Shown here: positions 48,032 to 55,934 of the stretch, piece by piece
Layout: every line of letters begins with the position of its first letter
Position numbering within the stretch: position 1 is the first letter of the stretch
Assembly (NCBI GenBank): GCA_038329965.1
Contig: JBBQNN010000003.1
Coordinates: 55,084 to 119,083 of the forward strand
Source of the DNA: QHCA01 sp003244095
Lineage (GTDB): Bacteria; Actinomycetota; Actinomycetes; Mycobacteriales; QHCA01
DNA: 64,000 nt
Reading direction: 5' to 3'
Translations under genes and position numbers: made by a program
The notes under the pieces: model-generated
Seen by the model: only the letters and a program-made list of their open reading frames with translations
Told to the model about the DNA's origin: nothing
The model's database searches: none

Positions 48032-48991
48032 ATGGCTGAGGTACTCGTACTCGTCGAGCACGCCGACGGCACGCCGAAGAAGGTGACCTTCGAGTTGCTG
48101 ACCGCCGCCCGCCGGCTGGGCGAGCCGTCCGCGGTCGTCCTGGGAGCGGCAGGCACGGCGGCAGCGATGAAGGACAGGTTGGCGGAGTACGGCGCCGCCA
48201 AGGTCTATGCGGGGGAGTCCGACGACATCGACGGCTACCTCGTCGCGCCCAAGGCCGAGGTGCTGGCGGCGCTGGTGGCCGACAAGGCGCCCGTGGCGGT
48301 GCTCATCGCGGCCAGTGCCGAGGGCAAGGAGATCGCCGGCCGGCTGGCGATCAAGACCGGCAGCGGCTTCATCACCGACGCGGTCGACGTCGACGCGGAC
48401 GCCACAGCGACGCAGTCGGTGTTCGGCGGCGCGACCGTCGTGAGGGCGCGGGTGAGCAAGGGCACGCCGATCCTGGCCATGCGGCCGAACTCCTTCGACG
48501 CCTCGCCGCAGCCGGCGGCCGGGACCGTCGAGGAGTTGACCGTCTCGGTTTCCGACGCGGCCAAGGGCGCCCGCGTGGTCGACCGGGTGGTGGAGGACAA
48601 GGGCAGCCGGCCCGATCTCACCGAGGCCTCGATCGTCGTCTCCGGCGGGCGCGGGATGGGCGGCTCGGAGAACTTCTCGCTGGTCGAGAGGCTGGCCGAC
48701 TCCCTCGGTGCCGCGGTCGGCGCGTCGCGGGCCGCCACCGACGCCGGCTGGTATCCCCACCAGAACCAGGTCGGCCAGACCGGCGTCACCGTGTCGCCCC
48801 AGCTCTACCTCGCGGTCGGCATCTCCGGCGCCATCCAGCACCGGGCCGGCATGCAGACCTCCAAGACGATCGTGGCGATCAACAAGGACGCCGAGGCGCC
48901 GATCTTCGAGTTGGCCGACTTCGGCGTGGTCGGAGACCTCTTTGCTGTCGTACCGCAGCTGACCGAGGAGATCACCAAGCGCAAAGGCTGA
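48032..48991 (+). CDS. etfA: Electron transfer flavoprotein, alpha subunit
   Basis: Larger ETF subunit, binding FAD. 319 aa, near the normal length. The C-terminal FAD-binding region is clear: S-G-G-R-G-M-G-G-S-E-N-F-S, Y-P-H-Q-N-Q-V-G-Q-T-G, L-Y-L-A-V-G-I-S-G-A-I-Q-H and I-V-A-I-N-K-D-A-E-A-P-I-F. The ATG at 48032 is 12 nt after etfB. Together the pair would accept electrons from beta-oxidation, which fits the acyl-CoA genes elsewhere in the window. A hairpin follows 16 nt after the stop. Confidence 0.97.
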   Translation: MAEVLVLVEHADGTPKKVTFELLTAARRLGEPSAVVLGAAGTAAAMKDRLAEYGAAKVYAGESDDIDGYLVAPKAEVLAALVADKAPVAVLIAASAEGKEIAGRLAIKTGSGFITDAVDVDADATATQSVFGGATVVRARVSKGTPILAMRPNSFDASPQPAAGTVEELTVSVSDAAKGARVVDRVVEDKGSRPDLTEASIVVSGGRGMGGSENFSLVERLADSLGAAVGASRAATDAGWYPHQNQVGQTGVTVSPQLYLAVGISGAIQHRAGMQTSKTIVAINKDAEAPIFELADFGVVGDLFAVVPQLTEEITKRKG

Positions 48992-49006
48992 CCGCTCTAT
49001 TCGACA

Positions 49007-49060
49007 CTTTCCCGGAAGACGCTGCTTTGACGGCCGCCAAAGTGACGTCTTCCGGGAAAG
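49007..49060. repeat. Long-stem hairpin element, copy 2
   Basis: CTTTCCCGGAAGACG (49007-49021) is the exact reverse complement of 49046-49060. Inside it, CTTTG and CAAAG form a second stem around a GC-rich loop. Aligned with 18239-18290 the sequence is largely the same (CCCGGAAG-CGCTGCT-GCCGCC-AAAG-GACGT-TTCCGGGAA). It could terminate etfBA, but no T-run follows the stem. Confidence 0.8.
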
Positions 49061-49165
49061 CGTGGGACGGGTGGGGAGGAAGGGGTACCGGGTACGGTGC
49101 CTGGCTGGACCCGCTCGGCCGGTGATTCGGCGCCGTAATGCGATGGGAGCCGCCAGTAGCCTGGA

Positions 49166-50545
49166 GTGGTGACTGCGACGGCGGAGCGTTCGGGCAGCAG
49201 CCCGGCCCCGAGCGTGTTCAGGGGGCGGCACCGCGGCACCACGATCGGAGTGGTGATCGTCGTCACCCTGGTCGCCTTCGAGGCCATGGCGGTCGCGACG
49301 GCGATGCCCACGGCGGTCCGCCAGTTGCACGGCCTGGCCTACTATTCCTGGCCCTTCACCGCCTTCTTCGTCTCCAGCGTCGTCGGCATCGTCGTGTCCG
49401 GGGACATCGCCGACCGCACCGGGCCGGCGCGTCCGGTGATCGTGGGCCTCGGCGTGTTCCTGGGCGGCCTGCTGGTCGCGGGCACGGCACCGGGAATGTT
49501 CCTTTTCGTCGCGGGGCGGGCGGTGCAGGGACTCGGCGCCGGCGTCGTGGTCACGGCGCTGTACGTCATGATCGGCCAGGCCTACGAGGACGCCGACCGG
49601 CCCAAGGTCTTCGTCGCCCTGTCGGCCGCCTGGGTGCTCCCGTCGGTCCTCGGGCCGGCCGCTGCGGGCCTGATCACCGAGCACCTGACCTGGCGTCTGG
49701 TGTTCCTGGGGCTGCCGCCGTTCATCGTCGTCGGTGCCCTGCTGCTCGTGCCGACCCTGCGCCGGCTCGTCCCGCAACGCGCCGGGCGTCCCGGTGCGGT
49801 GTCGCGGGCGCTGTGGTCGGTCTCGGCCGCCGCGGGCATCCTGCTGTTGCAGTACGCCGGCCAGCATCCGCACTGGGCTGCCCTCGGCTTCGCGGCCGGC
49901 GGGCTGATCCTGTTGGCCCCCGCCCTGCGCCGGCTGCTGCCCGCCGGTACGTTGCGCCTCGGCGTGGGGCTGCCGGCCGTGGTGGCGTTCCGCGGGTTGC
50001 TCGGTGGCGCGTTCTTCGGGGCCGAGGCCTTCCTGCCGCTCACGCTGACCACCGTCCACGGGTTCGGCCCGGCACAGGCCGGCCTGCCGCTGACCCTGAC
50101 CGCGCTGGGCTGGACGGCCGGCTCGTGGTGGCAGGGCCGGAAGGAGGCGGGGGAGCGGCACAGGCTGATCCGGGCCGGGTTCGTGGTGGTGGCCGTCGCG
50201 GTGCTCGGGCTGGCGGTGGTGGCCCAGCCGGCCGTCAACGGGTGGGTGGTCGCGCCGGTCTGGATGGTGGCCGGCGTGGGCATGGGGCTGGCGATGAGCA
50301 CGATCTCGGTGCTCGTGCTTCGGTTCGCCGCACCGGGCCAGCAGGGCTTCGCCTCGTCGGCGCTGCAGATCAGCGACGTGCTGTCGGCCAGCATCTGCGT
50401 CGGTCTGGCCGGCGTCATCCTGGGCCTGGTCGCCCGGGGCGGTCGCGGCATGTCGGCGGGGGTCGTGGTGGTCAACGCGCTGCTGGCGATGTTCGCGGTG
50501 ACCGGCGCGATCTTCGCCGGCCGGGCGCGGGCACCGCGCGGTTAG
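49166..50545 (+). CDS. MFS drug-exporter-type transporter
   Basis: A 459-aa membrane protein with about 12-14 hydrophobic segments, starting with G-V-V-I-V-V-T-L-V-A-F near 28. Motif A-like loop is D-I-A-D-R-T-G-P between helices 2 and 3, and R-A-V-Q-G-L-G-A-G is motif B/C-like in helix 4, pointing to the drug:H+ antiporter 2 (DHA2-like) group. The GTG at 49166 is the chosen start; GTG 49169 is equally close to the weak ribosome-binding site. It sits between etfA and the cysteine desulfurase. The exported compound is unknown. Confidence 0.83.
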   Translation: MVTATAERSGSSPAPSVFRGRHRGTTIGVVIVVTLVAFEAMAVATAMPTAVRQLHGLAYYSWPFTAFFVSSVVGIVVSGDIADRTGPARPVIVGLGVFLGGLLVAGTAPGMFLFVAGRAVQGLGAGVVVTALYVMIGQAYEDADRPKVFVALSAAWVLPSVLGPAAAGLITEHLTWRLVFLGLPPFIVVGALLLVPTLRRLVPQRAGRPGAVSRALWSVSAAAGILLLQYAGQHPHWAALGFAAGGLILLAPALRRLLPAGTLRLGVGLPAVVAFRGLLGGAFFGAEAFLPLTLTTVHGFGPAQAGLPLTLTALGWTAGSWWQGRKEAGERHRLIRAGFVVVAVAVLGLAVVAQPAVNGWVVAPVWMVAGVGMGLAMSTISVLVLRFAAPGQQGFASSALQISDVLSASICVGLAGVILGLVARGGRGMSAGVVVVNALLAMFAVTGAIFAGRARAPRG

Positions 50546-50555
50546 GCTTGCGGCA

Positions 50556-51731
50556 ATGACCTACCTCGACCACGCGGCGACCACGCCCATGCTGCCCGAC
50601 GCCGCCCAGGCGCTCGCCGCCGCGCTGAGTGACATCGGCAACGCCTCGTCGCTGCACGCCAGCGGCCGGCGGGCCCGACGCAGCGTCGAGGAGTCGCGCG
50701 AGCGCTTCGCCGCCGCGCTGGGCGCCCGCCCTTCCGAGGTGGTCTTCACGGCCGGTGGCACCGAGAGCGACAATCTCGCCGTCAAGGGACTGTTCTGGAG
50801 CCGGCGGGCCGACGACCCCCGCTTCCGGCGGATCCTGGCCAGCGCCGTCGAGCACCACGCGGTCCTCGACGCCGTCGAGTGGTTGGTGGCCCACGAGGGC
50901 GCCGAGGCCACCTGGCTCGCGGTCGACGCCACCGGCCGGGTGCATCCCGAGACCCTGAACGACGCCCTGACCGACCACGCCGGCGAGGTCGCCCTGGTCA
51001 CGGTCATGGCGGCCAACAACGAGGTGGGCACGGTGCAGCCGACCGCCGACCTCGCCGGGATAGCCCGCGAGCACGGCGTGCCGTTCCACACCGATGCGGT
51101 GCAGTCCGTCGGGCAGTTGCCGATCGACTTCGCGGCCAGCGGTGCCGACGCGATGACGATCAGCGGCCACAAGTTCGGTGGCCCGCTGGGCGTCGGTGCG
51201 CTGTTGCTGGCCCGCGAGGCCTCCTGTACGCCGCTGCTGCACGGCGGCGGCCAAGAGCGCGACGTGCACTCGGGCACCCTCAACGTGCCCAGCATCCTCG
51301 GGCTGGCGGTCGCGGTCGAGGAGGCAGTCGCCGACCAGCCGCACCGCTCGGTCGTCCTGGGCGCGCTGCGCGACGACCTGGTGCGCCGGGTCTGCGACGA
51401 GGTGCCCGACGCGGTCCTCAACGGTCACCGCGCGCACCGGCTGCCTGGCAACGCCCACTTCTCCTTCCCCGGCTGTGAGGGCGACGCCCTATTGATGCTG
51501 CTCGACGCCCGCGGTATCGAGTGCTCCACCGGCTCTGCCTGCTCGGCCGGGGTGGCCCGGGCGAGCCACGTGCTGCTGGCCATGGGTGCCAGTGAGGAGC
51601 GGGCCCGCGGGTCGCTGCGATTCTCCCTCGGGCACACCAGTACGACCGCCGATGTCGACGTCCTGATCGAGGCGATCGCCCCGGTGGTCGACCGCGCCAG
51701 GCGGGCCGGCCTGGCGACTGCCCGCCGATGA
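50556..51731 (+). CDS. Cysteine desulfurase (NifS/IscS type)
   Basis: PLP enzyme that frees sulfur from cysteine for tRNA thiolation and other uses. 391 aa. Starts M-T-Y-L-D-H-A-A-T-T-P, has T-A-G-G-T-E-S-D-N-L-A, the PLP Lys in T-I-S-G-H-K-F-G-G and the persulfide Cys in C-S-T-G-S-A-C-S-A-G. The downstream mnmA starts 4 nt inside its stop, so this enzyme probably supplies sulfur to MnmA. Its closest context match is the iscS-like gene beside trmU in mycobacteria, not an isc operon. Confidence 0.94.
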   Translation: MTYLDHAATTPMLPDAAQALAAALSDIGNASSLHASGRRARRSVEESRERFAAALGARPSEVVFTAGGTESDNLAVKGLFWSRRADDPRFRRILASAVEHHAVLDAVEWLVAHEGAEATWLAVDATGRVHPETLNDALTDHAGEVALVTVMAANNEVGTVQPTADLAGIAREHGVPFHTDAVQSVGQLPIDFAASGADAMTISGHKFGGPLGVGALLLAREASCTPLLHGGGQERDVHSGTLNVPSILGLAVAVEEAVADQPHRSVVLGALRDDLVRRVCDEVPDAVLNGHRAHRLPGNAHFSFPGCEGDALLMLLDARGIECSTGSACSAGVARASHVLLAMGASEERARGSLRFSLGHTSTTADVDVLIEAIAPVVDRARRAGLATARR

Positions 51732-52789
51732 AGGTGCTGGCCGCCATGTCCGGCGGGGTCGATTCGGCCGTTGCCGCGGCGCATGCGGCCGACGCGGGCC
51801 ATGACGTCACCGGCGTGCACCTCGCGCTGTCCCGGACGCCGGCGTCCCTGCGCACCGGGGCGCGCGGCTGCTGCACGGCCGAGGACGCCCGCGACGCCCG
51901 GCGGTCGGCCGACGTGATCGGCATCCCCTTCTATGTCTGGGACCTCGCCGAGCGCTTCGCCGCCGACGTGATCGACGACTTCGTCGCGGAGTACGCCGCC
52001 GGCCGCACCCCCAACCCCTGTCTCCGGTGCAACGAGCGGATCAAGTTCACCGCCGTGCTCGACCGGGCGGTGGCGCTCGGCTTCGATGCGGTGGCGACCG
52101 GCCACCATGCCCGCCTCGACGGCGGCGTGCTGCGCCGCTCGGTCGACCACGCCAAGGACCAGTCCTATGTCCTCGCGGTGCTCACCGCGGCCCAGCTGGC
52201 CCGGGCCATCTTCCCGCTGGGTGGGATGACCAAGACGCAGGTGCGCGCGGAGGCCGCGGCCCGCGGGCTGGCGGTGGCCGACAAGCCGGACAGCCACGAC
52301 GTCTGCTTCATCGCCGACGGTGACACGGCGGGCTTCCTGCGCGATCGCATCGGGGCCGCCGAGGGTGCTGTCGTCGACGGCGACGGAGCCGAGGTCGGCC
52401 GGCACTCAGGCGCCTTCGCCTACACGGTCGGCCAGCGCCGCGGGCTGGCCCTCGCCCGGCCGGCGCCGGACGGCCGCCCGCGCTACGTCCTCGACATCTC
52501 CCCGGTCACCAACACCGTGACCGTGGGGCCGGCCGAGGCCCTCGACGTCCACAGGGTGGTCGGCATCCGGCCGGTGTGGACCGGCGGAGCGGCGCCGGCC
52601 GGCCCGTCTGCCGGCCTGGCTCAGCTCCGGGCGCACGGCGACGTCGTGCCCTGCACCGCGGAGATGGCGGGGGAGCGGCTGGAAGTGCGCCTGCACGAGC
52701 CGGTCCGCGGCGTGGCCAGAGGTCAGGCCATCGTGCTGTATGACGACGACCGGGTGGTCGGCTCGGCCACCGTCGACGCCACGGGATGA
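51728..52789 (+). CDS. mnmA: tRNA-specific 2-thiouridylase
   Basis: Thiolates U34 of tRNAs for Lys, Glu and Gln. 353 aa. The PP-loop is S-G-G-V-D-S-A-V-A-A at residues ~8-17. The paired Cys are in N-P-C-L-R-C-N-E-R-I-K-F (Cys near 98) and the catalytic Cys in S-H-D-V-C-F-I (near 198), as in MnmA. G-V-H-L-A-L-S and the C-terminal beta domain (Y-T-V-G-Q-R-R-G-L) are typical. It overlaps the desulfurase and, by 4 nt, the next gene. Confidence 0.96.
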   Translation: MKVLAAMSGGVDSAVAAAHAADAGHDVTGVHLALSRTPASLRTGARGCCTAEDARDARRSADVIGIPFYVWDLAERFAADVIDDFVAEYAAGRTPNPCLRCNERIKFTAVLDRAVALGFDAVATGHHARLDGGVLRRSVDHAKDQSYVLAVLTAAQLARAIFPLGGMTKTQVRAEAAARGLAVADKPDSHDVCFIADGDTAGFLRDRIGAAEGAVVDGDGAEVGRHSGAFAYTVGQRRGLALARPAPDGRPRYVLDISPVTNTVTVGPAEALDVHRVVGIRPVWTGGAAPAGPSAGLAQLRAHGDVVPCTAEMAGERLEVRLHEPVRGVARGQAIVLYDDDRVVGSATVDATG

Positions 52790-53781
52790 CCGACCGGTCC
52801 TGGCCCGCAGGGGCGTCGACGGGGGTCGGCTCCCTGCCCGGTGACGACTTCGCCGACGCGCTGCGCCGGGTGCTCGAGGCGTGTCCCGACCTGCCCTTCC
52901 TGCCCGAGCTGCCCTGCCGCGGGCCAGGGGCCGGCCTGATCGGCCGGGGCGCTGCCCTGCTGGCCGGCCTGGCCGTGGACCTGCAGCCCTCAGGTTGGCG
53001 GCTGGTCGACCGGCCGGGCCGCGACCTGCACCGCGCCCGGGACCTGCTGGCCCGCGACCTCGACGCGCTGCAAGAGGCCGCCGGCGACTACAGCGGGCCG
53101 CTCAAGGTGCAGGCCGCCGGCCCGTGGACCCTCGCGGCCGGCCTGGAGCTCAACCGCGGGGACAAGTCCCTGGCCGATCCCGGTGCGCGGCGCGACGTGG
53201 GGGCGGCGCTGGCACAGGGGGTGGGCGACCACGTCGCCGAGGTGCGCCGGCGGGTGCCCGGCGCCGAGGTCCTGCTGCAGCTCGACGAGCCGTCGCTGCC
53301 CGTGGTCCTGGCCGGCCGGGTGCCGACGGCGAGCGGCTTCGACGTGCTCCGGCCGATCGAGGAGCACGAGGCCGAGTTCGCGCTGCACGAGATCCTCGTC
53401 GCCGCGGGAGTTCCCGGCCTGGTGCACTGCTGCGCCCCGCGGGCGCCGATCGCCCTGCTGTTGCGGGCCGGGGCCCGGGCACTGTCACTCGACATGGCAA
53501 TGCTGAGCACGAAGGACGACGACGAGCTCGGGCCGGCCGTCGAGGGCGGTGCCGGGCTGTTGCTGGGTCTCGTACCGGGCATTGACGCACCGTTGTCGGC
53601 ACCGGCGGCTACCGTCGCACCCGTGCGGGCACTGTGGCAGCGGCTGGGCTTTCTGGCCGACGACCTGGCGACGACGGTCGCCGTGACGCCGTCCTGCGGG
53701 CTGGCCGGCGCCTCCCCGGCCTACGCCTGGGCAGCCCTCGCCCGGTGTCGCGAGGCGGCGCAGGAGTTGGCGGGTGCCTGA
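52786..53781 (+). CDS. Methionine-synthase-II-like (UroD/MetE C-terminal fold) protein
   Basis: A 331-aa TIM-barrel protein related to the C-terminal zinc domain of cobalamin-independent methionine synthase (MetE). Start T-G-V-G-S-L-P-G-D-D, then F-L-P-E-L-P, A-A-G-P-W-T-L, V-L-L-Q-L-D-E-P-S-L-P, and L-V-H-C-C-A-P and T-P-S-C-G-L with candidate Zn-binding His/Cys. It is a half-length MetE; mycobacteria have a counterpart in the same place beside ligA (Rv3015c, from memory). Methyl donor and acceptor are unknown. It overlaps both mnmA (4 nt) and ligA (8 nt). Confidence 0.85.
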   Translation: MTDRSWPAGASTGVGSLPGDDFADALRRVLEACPDLPFLPELPCRGPGAGLIGRGAALLAGLAVDLQPSGWRLVDRPGRDLHRARDLLARDLDALQEAAGDYSGPLKVQAAGPWTLAAGLELNRGDKSLADPGARRDVGAALAQGVGDHVAEVRRRVPGAEVLLQLDEPSLPVVLAGRVPTASGFDVLRPIEEHEAEFALHEILVAAGVPGLVHCCAPRAPIALLLRAGARALSLDMAMLSTKDDDELGPAVEGGAGLLLGLVPGIDAPLSAPAATVAPVRALWQRLGFLADDLATTVAVTPSCGLAGASPAYAWAALARCREAAQELAGA

Positions 53782-55828
53782 CGAGCCGGTGCCTCCCACG
53801 CGTTCGGCTGACGAGCGCGACCGGCACGCCGAGCTGACGCAGATCCTCGGCGAGCACTCCTTCCGCTATCACGTGCTCGACCAGCCCACGGTCAGCGACG
53901 CGGCGTACGACCAGCTGATGCGCGAGCTGGAGGCGATCGAGGAGCGGCACCCCGAGCTGCGCACCCCCGACTCCCCGACGCAGAAGGTCGGCAACGTCTA
54001 CTCCACGCTGTTCACGCCGGTCGACCACGTCGAGCGGATGCAGAGCCTCGACAACTCCTTCACCGACGAAGAGCTGGCGGCCTGGGCGTTGCGGGCAGAG
54101 CGCGAGGTCGGTGAGGGCGCCGCATATCTGTGTGAGCTCAAGATCGACGGCCTGGCGGTCGCCCTGGTCTACGAGCAGGGGCGACTGGTGCGGGCGGCGA
54201 CCCGCGGCGACGGCCGCACCGGCGAGGACGTCACCAACAACGTCAAGACCATCGACGTGATCCCGACCCGGCTGGCCGGGGCCGGTGTGCCCGAGCTGGT
54301 CGAGGTGCGCGGCGAGGTCTACTTCCCGGTCGCCGGCTTCGCCGAGCTCAACGCCGGCCTGGTCGAGGCCGGCAAGGCCCCGTTCGCCAATCCTCGCAAC
54401 GCCGCGGCCGGCTCGCTGCGGCAGAAGGACCCGCGGATCTCGGCGTCGCGCCCGCTGCGTTACGTGGTCCACGGGTTCGGTGCCCGTCGCGGCTTCGACC
54501 CGCAGTCGCAGTCGGCGGCCTACGAGGCCATGGGCGGCTGGGGCCTGCCGGTCAGTGACCGCGTGCGAGTGGTGCCCGACCTCGACGGCGTCCGGGCCTA
54601 CATCGCGCACTACGGCGAGCACCGGCACGACGTCGAGCACGAGATCGACGGCGTGGTGGTCAAGATCGACCAGATCTCGCTGCAGCGCCGGCTCGGCTCG
54701 ACCAGCCGGGCGCCGCGCTGGGCGATCGCATTCAAGTACCCGCCCGAGGAGGTCACCACCAAGCTGCTCGACATCGATGTCAACGTCGGCCGCACCGGGC
54801 GGGTGACGCCGTTCGGCGTCATGGAGCCGGTGAAGGTGAGCGGCTCCACCGTGTCGATGGCGACGCTGCACAACGAGCAGGAGGTGGCCCGCAAGGGGGT
54901 GTTGATCGGCGACACCGTGGTGCTGCGCAAGGCCGGCGACGTCATCCCCGAGATCGTCGGCCCGGTGGTGGCCCTGCGCGACGGCAGCGAGCGGCCGTTC
55001 GTGATGCCCACGCTGTGCCCGGCGTGCGGCACAGAGCTGCGCTACGAGAAGGAGGGTGATGCCGACCTGCGCTGCCCCAACAACCGATCGTGTCCCGCGC
55101 AGCTGCGGGAGCGGCTGTTCCACGTCGCCGGCCGGGGGGCCTTCGACATCGAGGTGCTCGGCTTCAAGGCGGCCGCGGCGCTGCTCGAATGCGGCCTCGT
55201 GCACGATGAGGGCGACGTGTTCGCCCTGACCGCCGATCAGCTCAAATCTTGTCGATTCTTCGTACGCGACGACGGCGAGCTGACCGAGAACGCCCACAAG
55301 CTGATGGCCAACCTCGCCACGGCCCGGGAGCGACCGCTCTGGCGGGTGCTGGTGGGCCTGTCGATCCGGCACGTCGGGCCCACCGCCGCGCAGGAGCTCG
55401 CGCGACACTTCCGATCGCTCGATCGCATCGCCGGGGCCGCCGAGGAGGAGCTGGCCGCGGCCGAGGGGGTCGGGCCGACGATCGCGGACGCGGTCCGCGA
55501 GTGGTTCGCCGTCGACTGGCACCGCGAGATCGTCGACAAGTGGCGGGCAGCCGGGGTTCGCCTCGCGGAGGAGGTCACCGACGAGGAGCCGCGGCCGCTC
55601 GAGGGGCTGACCATGGTCATCACCGGGTCGCTCGAGGGGTTCAGCCGCGACTCCGCGATCGAGGCCGTGCAGATCCGCGGCGGCAAGGTGACCGGGTCGG
55701 TCTCCAAGAAGACGAGTTACGTCGTGGTCGGCGACTTGCCGGGCTCGAAGTACGACAAGGCGGTTCAGCTCGGCGTGCCGGTCCTGGACGAGGCGGGTTT
55801 CGCCGCACTGCTGGCTGACGGGCCGTGA
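53774..55828 (+). CDS. ligA: NAD-dependent DNA ligase
   Basis: Seals nicks in DNA using NAD, essential for replication. 684 aa: adenylation Lys123 in C-E-L-K-I-D-G-L-A-V, then the OB fold, a four-Cys zinc finger (C-P-A-C-G with C-P-N-N-R-S-C-P, ~415-435), the HhH domain and a C-terminal BRCT (I-T-G-S-L-E-G-F-S-R-D near 610). The GTG at 53774 overlaps the upstream stop by 8 nt; alternatives further in would lose the first helix of the NAD-binding domain. No unusual residue changes are visible in the motifs. Confidence 0.97.
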   Translation: MPDEPVPPTRSADERDRHAELTQILGEHSFRYHVLDQPTVSDAAYDQLMRELEAIEERHPELRTPDSPTQKVGNVYSTLFTPVDHVERMQSLDNSFTDEELAAWALRAEREVGEGAAYLCELKIDGLAVALVYEQGRLVRAATRGDGRTGEDVTNNVKTIDVIPTRLAGAGVPELVEVRGEVYFPVAGFAELNAGLVEAGKAPFANPRNAAAGSLRQKDPRISASRPLRYVVHGFGARRGFDPQSQSAAYEAMGGWGLPVSDRVRVVPDLDGVRAYIAHYGEHRHDVEHEIDGVVVKIDQISLQRRLGSTSRAPRWAIAFKYPPEEVTTKLLDIDVNVGRTGRVTPFGVMEPVKVSGSTVSMATLHNEQEVARKGVLIGDTVVLRKAGDVIPEIVGPVVALRDGSERPFVMPTLCPACGTELRYEKEGDADLRCPNNRSCPAQLRERLFHVAGRGAFDIEVLGFKAAAALLECGLVHDEGDVFALTADQLKSCRFFVRDDGELTENAHKLMANLATARERPLWRVLVGLSIRHVGPTAAQELARHFRSLDRIAGAAEEELAAAEGVGPTIADAVREWFAVDWHREIVDKWRAAGVRLAEEVTDEEPRPLEGLTMVITGSLEGFSRDSAIEAVQIRGGKVTGSVSKKTSYVVVGDLPGSKYDKAVQLGVPVLDEAGFAALLADGP

Positions 55829-55934
55829 GCACAGCATCGCAGCGCGTGATTTGACTGGTCTTGCGGTCTTTGCACCCGTGGGAGACGCTTATCCGTCATC
55901 ACCCACTTGGTGGGGAGTGGGCGGGAGGGACTGA

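Noticed and set aside
47534..50161. An 875-codon minus-strand open frame over etfBA and the MFS gene
   Set aside because: It crosses three well-supported plus-strand genes and the hairpin element and shows no motif; it is an artefact of GC-rich codon usage.
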